This document shows positions 24,979-32,536 of a stretch of DNA of 64,000 nucleotides, in pieces. The notes under the pieces are model-generated. The model had not been told where the DNA came from. It worked only from the letters and a program-made list of their open reading frames with translations, and did no database searches. Positions within the stretch are counted from its first letter, which is position 1. Each line of letters begins with the position of its first letter. Position numbers and translations under genes: made by a program. This stretch comes from Streptomyces sp. AM 2-1-1. GTDB taxonomy: Bacteria > Actinomycetota > Actinomycetes > Streptomycetales > Streptomycetaceae. Where the stretch lies: contig NZ_CP119147.1 of assembly GCF_029167645.1 (NCBI RefSeq), positions 5,226,501 to 5,290,500 on the forward strand, given 5' to 3'.

Positions 24979-26259
24979 ATGAGAGAAACCGGCAAGGAAG
25001 AGAAGGATGTACTCGTTTCCGGCGCGGGCATCGCCGGACCGGCCCTCGCGTACTGGCTACGCACGGCGGGATTCCGTGTCACCGTCGTCGAGCGCGCCCC
25101 GGGCCCGCGGCCCGGCGGGCAGACCGTCGACCTCCGGGGCGCGGGGCGCGAAGTGATCAGCCGCATGGGGCTGATGGAGCGGGCGCGGGCGGTCGCCGTC
25201 GACCAGCGCGGCCTCGCCCTGGTGGACGCCCGTGACAGGATCACCGCCCGGATGCCGACCGGCGCCTTCGACGGGGAGGGGATCGTCTCCGAGATCGAGA
25301 TACTCCGGGGCGACCTGGCCGGTCTGCTGTACGGGGCGACCGCGCCCGGCACCGGGACGGAGTACCTCTTCGACGACACGATCACCGCGCTGGCGCAGGA
25401 CGACGAGGGCGTGACGGTCACCTTCGAGAAGGCGGCCCGGCGCCACTTCTCCGTGGTGGTGGGCGCCGACGGGCCGCATTCGGTGGTCCGGTCGCTGGCC
25501 TTCGGTCCCGAGACCGACTTCGTCAGCCCGCTGAACTGCTGCACCGCGTGGTTCACGACCCGGGAGGAGTGGGACCTCGACGGCTGGTTCCGGATGTTCA
25601 ACGCCCCCGGCGGCCTCGTCGCGTCGGCGCGCCCCGGCCGGCGGCCCGGTGAGATCAAGGCGGGGTTCAGCTTCCGCGCGGAGCCCTTCGTGTACGACCG
25701 CCACGACGTCCGGGCCCAACAGGAGCTGATCGCGCGCCGGTTCGAGGGGGCCGGGTGGGAAGTCCCGCGCCTGGTCGCGGCGATGCGCTCCTCGGAGGAC
25801 TTCTTCTTCGACACCCTGGGACAGGTGCGTCTCGACAGCTGGTCGCGCGGGCGGACGGCGCTGCTCGGCGACGCCGGCCACTGCCCGTCCCCCCTCACCG
25901 GCATGGGGACGAGCCTCGCCCTCGTCGGCGCGTACGTGCTGGCGGGCGAGTTGGCCGCGCCCGGCGCCGGCCACCTCGACGCCTTCCGGAACTACGACCG
26001 GATCATGCGCCCCTACGTCACCCGGGCGCAGCAGCTGCCGCCCGGCGGAGTCTCCGGGTACGCGCCGTCCAGCGCCCTCGCCATCCGGCTGCGGGCCGCC
26101 TCCATGCGTTCCATGAACCGCTGGCCGATGCGGCAGGTGCTCGCCGCGCAGTTCGCCAAGGCGGGCGACATCGACCTGCCCGCGTACCCGCACCTTCCGG
26201 GGGCGACCGGCCCGGGGCTCAGCTCTCCCGCGGGTACGCCGTCTCGTACGCCGCGCTGA
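24979..26259 (+). CDS. FAD-dependent monooxygenase (PHBH/TetX-like)
   Basis: 426 residues, class A flavoprotein hydroxylase. FAD-binding GxGxxG is VSGAGIAGPALAYWL at about residues 14-28, VVERAPGPRPGGQTVDLRG follows, the DG motif is VVGADGPHSVVR, and the second FAD motif is ALLGDAGHCPSPLTGMGTSLAL. No thioredoxin-like C-terminal domain is present, as in TetX-like and small aromatic hydroxylases. Substrate unknown; it could hydroxylate an antibiotic or an aromatic. ATG 24979 is chosen because the fold starts 10 residues later; no ribosome-binding site is visible. It is divergent from the GntR-TetR fusion gene, and its 3' end overlaps the opposing GntR gene by 41 bp. Confidence 0.9.
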   Translation: MRETGKEEKDVLVSGAGIAGPALAYWLRTAGFRVTVVERAPGPRPGGQTVDLRGAGREVISRMGLMERARAVAVDQRGLALVDARDRITARMPTGAFDGEGIVSEIEILRGDLAGLLYGATAPGTGTEYLFDDTITALAQDDEGVTVTFEKAARRHFSVVVGADGPHSVVRSLAFGPETDFVSPLNCCTAWFTTREEWDLDGWFRMFNAPGGLVASARPGRRPGEIKAGFSFRAEPFVYDRHDVRAQQELIARRFEGAGWEVPRLVAAMRSSEDFFFDTLGQVRLDSWSRGRTALLGDAGHCPSPLTGMGTSLALVGAYVLAGELAAPGAGHLDAFRNYDRIMRPYVTRAQQLPPGGVSGYAPSSALAIRLRAASMRSMNRWPMRQVLAAQFAKAGDIDLPAYPHLPGATGPGLSSPAGTPSRTPR

Positions 26260-26608
26260 AGAGCGCCTTCACGTCGTGCCCCGACAGCCCTTCGGTGCGC
26301 GCCTGGACCAGCCACGCGTCCAGGGAGGTGCGGAGCGGCGAGTCGGGACCCGACTGCGGCCGGGCGAGGTTGCGGGTGACGAAGGTGCCCGCACCCTGGC
26401 GCACCTCGGCGAAACCGAGGCGCTCCAGCTCCCGGTACGCCTTGAGGGTCGTGTTGGGGTTGACCTTGGTGGCGGCGGCCACCTGGGCGGCCGTGGGCAG
26501 CTTGTCCCCCTCCTGGAGGGCGCCCATCCGCAGGGCCTGCTCGACCTGGTGGACGATCTGCAGGTAGGTGGCGATGCCGCTGCGCCGGTCGATGCGGAAC
26601 ACGACCAC
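26219..26608 (-). CDS. GntR-family regulator, YtrA subfamily
   Basis: 129 residues: winged helix at about residues 10-75 (TYLQIVHQVEQALRMGALQEG, TKVNPNTTLKAYRELERLGF, GAGTFVTRN) and a short C-terminal helical dimerisation part, the YtrA pattern. YtrA regulators control small ABC-exporter operons, and this one lies 55 bp downstream of such an operon on the same strand; being last rather than first is unusual. GTG 26608 has GGAAGG about 11 nt upstream. Its 3' end overlaps the convergent monooxygenase gene by 41 bp. Confidence 0.88.
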   Translation of the reverse strand: MVVFRIDRRSGIATYLQIVHQVEQALRMGALQEGDKLPTAAQVAAATKVNPNTTLKAYRELERLGFAEVRQGAGTFVTRNLARPQSGPDSPLRTSLDAWLVQARTEGLSGHDVKALFSAAYETAYPRES

Positions 26609-26663
26609 TGATCTTCACCTTCCGCTCGACTGAGGAGACTTTACGGACCGGGGGAGGGTGCCG

Positions 26664-27638
26664 TCACAGGGGGCGCCGCGCGACGCGCCACACGACGCAC
26701 ACCGTCAGCAGGGCCGTGGCGGCGAGCAGGATGCCGGCGCCGGTCCACTGCATGCCGGGCATCTGGTCGTAGGCGAGGTACTCGACGACGTTGTCGACGA
26801 TGCCCTTCTCCTTGAGGCAGGCGTTCCGCGCGGCCTCGGTCGCCTCGGCGCAGGTGCCCCATCCGTAGAGCGTGCCGTCCGCGCCGCCGACCCAGTTGTC
26901 GAGCTGCTGGACGTCCTGGTAGCGGGCGGGGAACTCGCCGTTCAGCGGGTAGGTGAACCGGTGGCTGGTGCCCAGGCTGTTGCGGAACTCACCCCAGACG
27001 ACGTTCGCGACGACGGAGAAGGCGAGCGTCACCACCATGGAGAGCATCACGCGGCGCAGCAGGGTTCCGATCGTGATGCCGGCCGCCGTGAGGAAGAGGC
27101 AGAACGCGGGCAGTACCGGGCCGGTGTTGTCGAAGACCGACGCGTCGAGCCAGGTGGCCGGGAAGACCGAGCGGTACGGCCGCCACCACCAGGTGTGGAG
27201 GAGCGAGAGCACGAGGCCGGTGGTGAGCGCGAGGCCGTACCCCAGCGACAGCTTGGCGATGAGCCAGCGGTGGCGCGGTACCGACTGGGTGGTGACGAGC
27301 TGGGCCGTGCCCTGCTCCTGGTCGGAGGCGATCAGCGGAGCGCCCACGAAGACGCCGAGGAGCACCGGCAGGGCGCCGAGGGCGAGTACGAGGTAGCTGT
27401 AGCGCTGCCCGAGCTGGAGCTGACTCGGCAGGTCCTTCCCGGGCCAGCCCGCCGCGTGCAGGGTGTCGGCCATCTCCCCGCGCAGGTAGAGGATCCCGGC
27501 CGCGCCGAGGGCCACCAGTGCGAGCACGCCGTACAGCGTCGACCGGTGCTGACGCACCACGAGCCAGGCCGTTCCGCGCAGCGGACCGCGCCGCACGGTC
27601 CCCGGCCCCGTGGCGGGGTCGGTCAGGGTGGTGGTCAT
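26664..27638 (-). CDS. ABC-2 type exporter permease
   Basis: 324 residues with about six membrane segments (for example TLYGVLALVALGAAGILYL, YLVLALGALPVLLGVFVGAPL, VMLSMVVTLAFSVVANVVWG, and the last at WTGAGILLAATALLTVCVVW). EQGTAQLVTTQSVPRHRW is the cytoplasmic loop typical of ABC-2 permeases paired with YtrB-like ATPases. An extracellular stretch of about 90 residues precedes the last segment. ATG 27638 overlaps the ATPase stop by 4 bp. Substrate unknown. Confidence 0.88.
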   Translation of the reverse strand: MTTTLTDPATGPGTVRRGPLRGTAWLVVRQHRSTLYGVLALVALGAAGILYLRGEMADTLHAAGWPGKDLPSQLQLGQRYSYLVLALGALPVLLGVFVGAPLIASDQEQGTAQLVTTQSVPRHRWLIAKLSLGYGLALTTGLVLSLLHTWWWRPYRSVFPATWLDASVFDNTGPVLPAFCLFLTAAGITIGTLLRRVMLSMVVTLAFSVVANVVWGEFRNSLGTSHRFTYPLNGEFPARYQDVQQLDNWVGGADGTLYGWGTCAEATEAARNACLKEKGIVDNVVEYLAYDQMPGMQWTGAGILLAATALLTVCVVWRVARRPL

Positions 27639-28579
27639 GATGCGGTGATCCCTTCGGCGTCGGTGCGGGCGTCCGGGGCGAGGAGCGCGGGCGCGTCCGG
27701 TGAGCGGAGATGGGCCAGCAGCACCTCCTCCAGGCTCGGTTCACTGATCTGCCAGTCGCCGGTGAGGGGGCCTTCGGGACGTACGAGCGCCTGGAACTGG
27801 CGGCCCCGCACCCGGGACTCGATCACGGTGTGGCGGCTCAGCTCCGGGGGCAGGCCGCCGCCCACCGTCAGCCCGGTCACCAGGGAGTGGGCGGGGACGA
27901 GCACGTCGGTGTCTCCGGCCATCCGGAGCCGGCCCTCGGACACCACCACCAGGTGGTCGCACATGTCCTCCAGTTCGCCCAGCATGTGGGAGGACATCAG
28001 CACCGTGGTGCCGCGCTCGGCGACCTCCGCCATCAGCAGGGTGCTCATCTCGTCGCGGGCGAGCGGGTCGAGGTCCGACATCGGCTCGTCGAGCAGGAGC
28101 AGGCCGGGGCGCTTGCCGAAGGCGAGGGCGAAGGCGACCCGGGTGCGCTGGCCGCCGGAGAGCGTGCCGACGCGGGCGTCCAGCGGGACCCGGCCCGAGC
28201 GGACGATCCGCTCCGCCGCCGCCATGTCCCAGCCGGGATTGAGTTCGGCGCCCATCCGCAGTGTCTCGGCCACCGTGAACCGCTTGAAGAGCGGCTTGTC
28301 CTGGCCGAGGAAGGCGAATCGGGGCATGGCCGCCGCGTCGTCGACCGGGACGCCGAAGAGCTTCAACTCGCCCTCGGTGGGCTTGACCTGTCGGGACGCG
28401 AGGCCCAGCAGAGTGCTCTTTCCCGCGCCGTTGGGGCCGACGAGACCGCAGATCCGGCCGGCCGGGAGCCGGAAGGAGCAGTCACGCAGGGCCCAGCCGC
28501 GCCGGTAGCGCTTGCCCAGCCCGCGCGCCTCCAGCGCCCAGGGGGCGGTGGTCCCGCTCGGTGTGTTCGGGTGTTCCAC
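27635..28579 (-). CDS. ABC transporter ATP-binding protein
   Basis: 314 residues. Walker A GPNGAGKST, Q-loop FLGQDKPLFK, signature LSGGQRTRVAFALA, Walker B LLLLDEPMSDLDP and switch His in MSSHMLGELE are all present. A C-terminal extension of about 90 residues ends in the YtrB-like SLEEVLLAHL helix. It powers the following permease (4-bp overlap). The GTG at 28579 is preceded by GAGGCGAGG; an earlier GTG at 28597 is possible. First gene of the ATPase-permease-GntR operon. Confidence 0.92.
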   Translation of the reverse strand: MEHPNTPSGTTAPWALEARGLGKRYRRGWALRDCSFRLPAGRICGLVGPNGAGKSTLLGLASRQVKPTEGELKLFGVPVDDAAAMPRFAFLGQDKPLFKRFTVAETLRMGAELNPGWDMAAAERIVRSGRVPLDARVGTLSGGQRTRVAFALAFGKRPGLLLLDEPMSDLDPLARDEMSTLLMAEVAERGTTVLMSSHMLGELEDMCDHLVVVSEGRLRMAGDTDVLVPAHSLVTGLTVGGGLPPELSRHTVIESRVRGRQFQALVRPEGPLTGDWQISEPSLEEVLLAHLRSPDAPALLAPDARTDAEGITAS

Positions 28580-28598
28580 GCCTCGCCTCAATTCCACT

Positions 28599-28610
28599 AG
28601 TCCATTAACT
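28599..28610 (-). promoter_or_regulatory. Possible YtrA-type operator in the ABC promoter
   Basis: AGTCCATTAACT, an AGT-N6-ACT inverted repeat in an AT-rich patch just upstream of the ATPase start, where a GntR regulator could sit. The arms are short, so this is tentative. Confidence 0.3.
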
Positions 28611-28693
28611 GAATCATGGTCTGTACGTCGAGGGAGTGTCAAGGCGCCTTTGCTCGGGCGGAGTTGCACGGGAGTCCGGAACGTCCGGAAAAC

Positions 28694-28731
28694 GCCGATC
28701 GCCCGGAGCGCGAGGCGTCCGGGCGATCGGC
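28694..28731 (-). terminator. Terminator of the GT2 gene
   Basis: A perfect 14-bp stem (GCCGATCGCCCGGA with TCCGGGCGATCGGC) and a 10-nt loop, about 94 bp after the glycosyltransferase stop and upstream of the ABC operon promoter, insulating the two. Confidence 0.85.
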
Positions 28732-28824
28732 CGGAACGAGGAGTTCCGGGGTGGTGCGGGGGATGTGGCCCGGGGCGGGTGCCGGGCCGGGTGGGGCGAG
28801 GGGGTACGGGGCCGGGTGGGGCGG

Positions 28825-29742
28825 TCAGACGAGGGGCGGCCGGCCGAGGCGGGTCATCCGCCACACCGTGCGCCAGCGCATCGGGGCGCGGGGGCCGCAC
28901 GGGGTGCGCAGCCCTTCGACGAAGCCGCCCGCCCAGGCCTTCAGCCCCTTCACGGAACGGGTCCTGGCGAGCGTGAGCAGCGTCCATACGCCGAGGTAGA
29001 GCGGGATCAGCGGCGCGGGGAGGTTGCGGCGGGCCAGCCACACCCGGTTGCGGGCGGTCATCCGGTAGTAGACCGCGTGCCGGGCGGGCGAGGTCTTCGG
29101 GTGCTGGAGCAGCAGATCGGGCTCGTAGAGGATGTTCCAACCGCCGTCGAGCGCCCGCCAGGAGAGGTCCGTCTCCTCGTGGGTGAAGAAGAACTCGGCC
29201 GGCCAGTGGCCGGTGCCCGCCAGCATCTTCATGGAGAAGGCGTGCGCGCCGCCCAGGAAGGCGGTGACGAGCCCTCGCCGCATGGGGTCCGAGGCGCGCA
29301 GGCGCGGGACGTGACGGCGCTGCGTCTCGCCGTGCTCGTCGGCGATCCGGAAGCCGACGATGCCGAGGCCCGGATCGGCCGCGAACAGGTCCCGCACCGT
29401 GGAGAACACGTTCTTCTCGACCAGCAGGCCGTCGTCGTCCAGCTCGATCACCACGTCCACGTCGCCCAGCTCGGCGAGACGGGCGAGACCGACGTTCCGG
29501 CCGCCGGGGCAGCCGAGGTTCTCCTCGTTCTCGATGAGGGTCACCCCGCCCTCCAGGTCTTCCAGGCCGGGGAAGGTGGTGAGGTCGGGGAGCTTGGTGC
29601 CGTTGCCGATCACGACGAGCCGGGTGGGCCGGACGTCCTGCATGGCCACCGACGCGAGGAGGGCCTCCACCGCCTGCGGACGGTCACCCATGGTGACGAT
29701 GGAGACACCGATGCGTGGTGCGAGGGCTGCGGATGCGGACAA
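28825..29742 (-). CDS. Family 2 glycosyltransferase
   Basis: 305 residues if the TTG at 29742 is used. GT-A fold: IGVSIVTMGDRPQAVEALLASV first strand, NEENLGCPGGRNVGLARL, the DxD-like ELDDDG at about residues 105-110, and a catalytic-site HEETDLSWRAL. The C-terminal region has a hydrophobic stretch (PLIPLYLGVWTLLTL) suggesting membrane association. It probably adds a sugar to a cell-envelope or exported glycan. The TTG is preferred because GGGAG lies 8 nt upstream and the fold begins about 10 residues later; a start at 29832 (GTG) is the alternative. Confidence 0.85.
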   Translation of the reverse strand: MSASAALAPRIGVSIVTMGDRPQAVEALLASVAMQDVRPTRLVVIGNGTKLPDLTTFPGLEDLEGGVTLIENEENLGCPGGRNVGLARLAELGDVDVVIELDDDGLLVEKNVFSTVRDLFAADPGLGIVGFRIADEHGETQRRHVPRLRASDPMRRGLVTAFLGGAHAFSMKMLAGTGHWPAEFFFTHEETDLSWRALDGGWNILYEPDLLLQHPKTSPARHAVYYRMTARNRVWLARRNLPAPLIPLYLGVWTLLTLARTRSVKGLKAWAGGFVEGLRTPCGPRAPMRWRTVWRMTRLGRPPLV

Positions 29743-30167
29743 GATCGGTACTCCCGTGCTCGGCTTGGGTTCCGCGAATCGTACGCCCCGGATTTCGGCT
29801 GCTCGACGCCGAACCGTCGTACGGAAGCCCACCGGTGTTCACCGAGCGCCGGGTGGGCCGGCCGGCGGCGTGCGGAGGGGAGGGCGCCCCACCGGACAGC
29901 ATGGCCGCGGCCGCCGGGGAGTGCCGCGAGGCGGACCGGAACCGTCCCCCGTACGGACCCGCCGGAAGGGCGCCTCCCGCCTCCGCCCGCAAGGTGGCGG
30001 AGGCGTCCGGCCACCCCTTCACCTGCCTCACCCACACGTTCCGGGTCTGGACGACTCCGGCATGCGCGGCGACCTCGTCCTGGAGCGGGTGCCCGGGCCG
30101 GACGAGGCCGCCCGCTGATTCGCCCACGTCCCCGGCCCCGGCCCCGGCCCCGGGCCGCTGACCGGGG
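29743..30167. other. Intergenic, no gene recognised
   Basis: 425 bp between two leftward genes. Open frames on both strands exist, but none shows a family pattern or a good start; a decayed gene cannot be excluded. Confidence 0.45.
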
Positions 30168-31022
30168 TCAGCCGATACGGGTCCCCGCGCCGCTCACCCG
30201 GACGCGCGCGTCGCCCCGGCGCAGCTCCACGGTGAGGGTGCCGGGCCGTCCCATGTCCGCGCCCTGGTGGAGCGTGAGCACCGCCTCGTCCGGAACGAGG
30301 CCCAGCTCCCGCGCGTACGCGCCGAAAGCGGCGGCGGCCGCCCCTGTCGCGGGGTCCTCCACCACCCCGCCCACCGGGAACGGGTCCCGGGCGTGGAACA
30401 CCCGCTCCGACTCCCGCCACACCAGTTGCAGGGTCGTCAGATCCAGTCGCCGCATGAGGGACTCGAGCCGGGAGAAGTCGTAGTCCAGGTCCGCGAGGCG
30501 CTCGCGCGTCGCGGCGGCCAGCACCAGGTGGCGGGCTCCGGCGAACGCGATGCGGGGCGGCATCGCCGGGTCGAGATCGGCGGCCGGCCAGTCGAGCGCG
30601 GCCAGCGCCTCCGCAAGATCGGCCGGGGCGATCGGGGCCACGTGCGGCTCCACGCTGGTCAACGTGGCCCGCAGAACGCCCTCCTGCGACTCCACCGCGA
30701 CCGGGACGGTGCCGGCCCGCGTCAGGAACACCAGGTCACCGGGGCCGTCGCGGTCCGCCAGCGCGAGCGCGGCGGCGACCGTCGCGTGCCCGCAGAACGG
30801 CACCTCGGCCTTCGGGCTGAAGTAGCGGACCGTGTAGCTCCGCCCGCCGGGCGCCTCCGTCAGGAAGGCGGACTCGCTGTAGCCGAGCCCGGCGGCGACG
30901 GCCAGCATTCCGGCGTCGTCGAACGCCGAGGCGTCCAGGACGACACCGGCGAGGTTGCCGCCGTCCGGGTCGGTGGAGAAAGCGGTGTAGTGGAGGATCT
31001 CGGCGAGTTCGTCGGCGCTCAT
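30168..31022 (-). CDS. PhzF-family isomerase/epimerase
   Basis: 284 residues, normal PhzF length. Two mirrored domains: first half GGNLAGVVLDA, GYSESAFLTEA (the Glu matches PhzF's catalytic acid) and RYFSPKAEVPFCGHATVAAALAL; second half VVEDPATGAAAAAFGAYARELG. Most members outside phenazine clusters have no known substrate. ATG 31022 is used; there is no clear ribosome-binding site. It follows the macrolide glycosyltransferase-like gene by 64 bp on the same strand and may be cotranscribed. Confidence 0.88.
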   Translation of the reverse strand: MSADELAEILHYTAFSTDPDGGNLAGVVLDASAFDDAGMLAVAAGLGYSESAFLTEAPGGRSYTVRYFSPKAEVPFCGHATVAAALALADRDGPGDLVFLTRAGTVPVAVESQEGVLRATLTSVEPHVAPIAPADLAEALAALDWPAADLDPAMPPRIAFAGARHLVLAAATRERLADLDYDFSRLESLMRRLDLTTLQLVWRESERVFHARDPFPVGGVVEDPATGAAAAAFGAYARELGLVPDEAVLTLHQGADMGRPGTLTVELRRGDARVRVSGAGTRIG

Positions 31023-31086
31023 ACAGCGGCCCAACCGGTGGGTGGAAAGACGTATTCCCGCGCCCGCCCGGCAGGGCCGGCCCCGC

Positions 31087-32286
31087 TCAGCCCAGCATCT
31101 CCTCCACGAGGTCGGCGGCCCGTGCGGTGCCGCCCTCGGCCCGGGACTCCGCGCGCAGGTGCGCGGAGCGGCGGGCCACGTCGGGGTCGGCCAGGAGTTC
31201 GTCCAGGGCGGTCCGCAGCGTCGGTGCCGTGGCGTCCTCGGTGTCGATGGGGCGGGCCACCCCCAGCTCCACCAGGCGGTCGGCGTTCATGAACTGCTCG
31301 GCGCCCTGCGGCACGGCGATCATGGGAACGCCCGCTCGCAGCCCTTCGCCGCAGCCGCCCATCCCCGCGTGCGTGACGAAGGCGTCCGCCTGTTCGAGGA
31401 TCGCCCGCTGGGGCACCCAGGAGTGCACCTCCACGTGGGGCGGGATATCGCCCAACTCCGCCACGTCGGTGTACTTCCCGATCTGGAGGACCAGGTGCAG
31501 GTCCGGCCGGCCGCCGAAGGCCGCCAGGCACCGCCGGTAGAACTCCGGCCGCCGGGTGTACGCCGACCCGAGGGAGACCAGCAGGACGCGCTCGGCACCG
31601 GCGGGGCGCGTCCAGCCGGCGTCCCCGTCCCCGCCCGGGCCGTCCCCGCTCTCCCGCACGGGGAGACAGGCGCCGACGAAGGTCACCGCACCGGTGTCGA
31701 CCCGGTCGGCGTGCGGCTGCATCGCCCGGGGGATCAGGGCCAGCGCCCGGCCGGGGCGGCCGGAGAAGACGTCCATGTCGGTGGTGGTCGCCCCGCACTC
31801 CGCCAGCCACCGGGTGAACGCGGCCCGGTAGGCGTCGGCGCCCGGCAGCTTCCACAACTGCGCCGCGACCTCCTCCTCGTACCCCTCCCACGCCACCAGG
31901 GTCGGGGAGAGCTGCAGGACGGGGCGCCCCTGGGACTCGGCGAGCGCGCGGCCCGCGTAGGCGCCGATGTCGTACAGGTAGAGGTCGGCCGGATCGTCGT
32001 CGTAGACGGCGCGCAGTCGGGGGAGGGCCTGGACGGCGTCGTCCAGGAAGAGCTCCATCGCACCGATGGGGTCGTCCGGCCAGTTGTTCTCGGCGACGGG
32101 GAGCGTCGAGGCGCAGGGCACGAACTCGGCGCCGGTGGGAGCGATCAGTCCGGCGACGGCCGGGTCGTTGGCGTACGTCACCCGGTGGCCGCGGGAGACC
32201 AGTTCGCGGATGATCTCCAGGCTGGGCAGGACGTGGCTGACGGCGGGAATGCCGGTCATCGCGATGTGGGCACGGCGGGGGGACAT
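31087..32286 (-). CDS. Macrolide glycosyltransferase-like UGT (OleD/Mgt family)
   Basis: 399 residues, GT-B fold family 1. It strongly resembles OleD/OleI/MgtA, which inactivate macrolides by glucosylating the desosamine 2'-OH with UDP-glucose. The catalytic dyad is kept: H18 in PAVSHVLPSLE and D106 in YLYDIGAY. Other shared blocks are LSPTLVAWEGYEEEVA, RAMQPHADRVDTGAVTFVGAC and the nucleotide-sugar motif VTHAGMGGCGEGLRAGVPMIAVPQGAEQ. ATG 32286 opens the fold; GGAAGG lies about 13 nt upstream. No macrolide pathway is nearby, so it is likely a resistance or detoxification enzyme. The acceptor cannot be read from sequence. Confidence 0.9.
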   Translation of the reverse strand: MSPRRAHIAMTGIPAVSHVLPSLEIIRELVSRGHRVTYANDPAVAGLIAPTGAEFVPCASTLPVAENNWPDDPIGAMELFLDDAVQALPRLRAVYDDDPADLYLYDIGAYAGRALAESQGRPVLQLSPTLVAWEGYEEEVAAQLWKLPGADAYRAAFTRWLAECGATTTDMDVFSGRPGRALALIPRAMQPHADRVDTGAVTFVGACLPVRESGDGPGGDGDAGWTRPAGAERVLLVSLGSAYTRRPEFYRRCLAAFGGRPDLHLVLQIGKYTDVAELGDIPPHVEVHSWVPQRAILEQADAFVTHAGMGGCGEGLRAGVPMIAVPQGAEQFMNADRLVELGVARPIDTEDATAPTLRTALDELLADPDVARRSAHLRAESRAEGGTARAADLVEEMLG

Positions 32287-32536
32287 CCAGGATCACGCCT
32301 TCCGGGGTCGGGGGATCTGCGGCCATCATGCGCCGCGCGGGTGCGGCGCGGCGCGATTCATGCCGAGAACACCGTCCGCTCATGTGCCCCGGCCCCGCAC
32401 GCGGTGCTCATCGCCCCGCCATCGCGATGTTGTGCACCCGACAACCGGTGGACGCCGGTCCGCACTCCAATGCCAGGGGGTGCCCGGCGGGCCACGTCCG
32501 GACTCCCCTCACCACCCATCTGCCAGGGGAGAGACC

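Noticed and set aside
32340..32536. Possible PHO box upstream of phoD
   Set aside because: GCTCATGTGCC and GCTCATCGCCC vaguely resemble GTTCACC repeats, but are not at the required 11-bp spacing.
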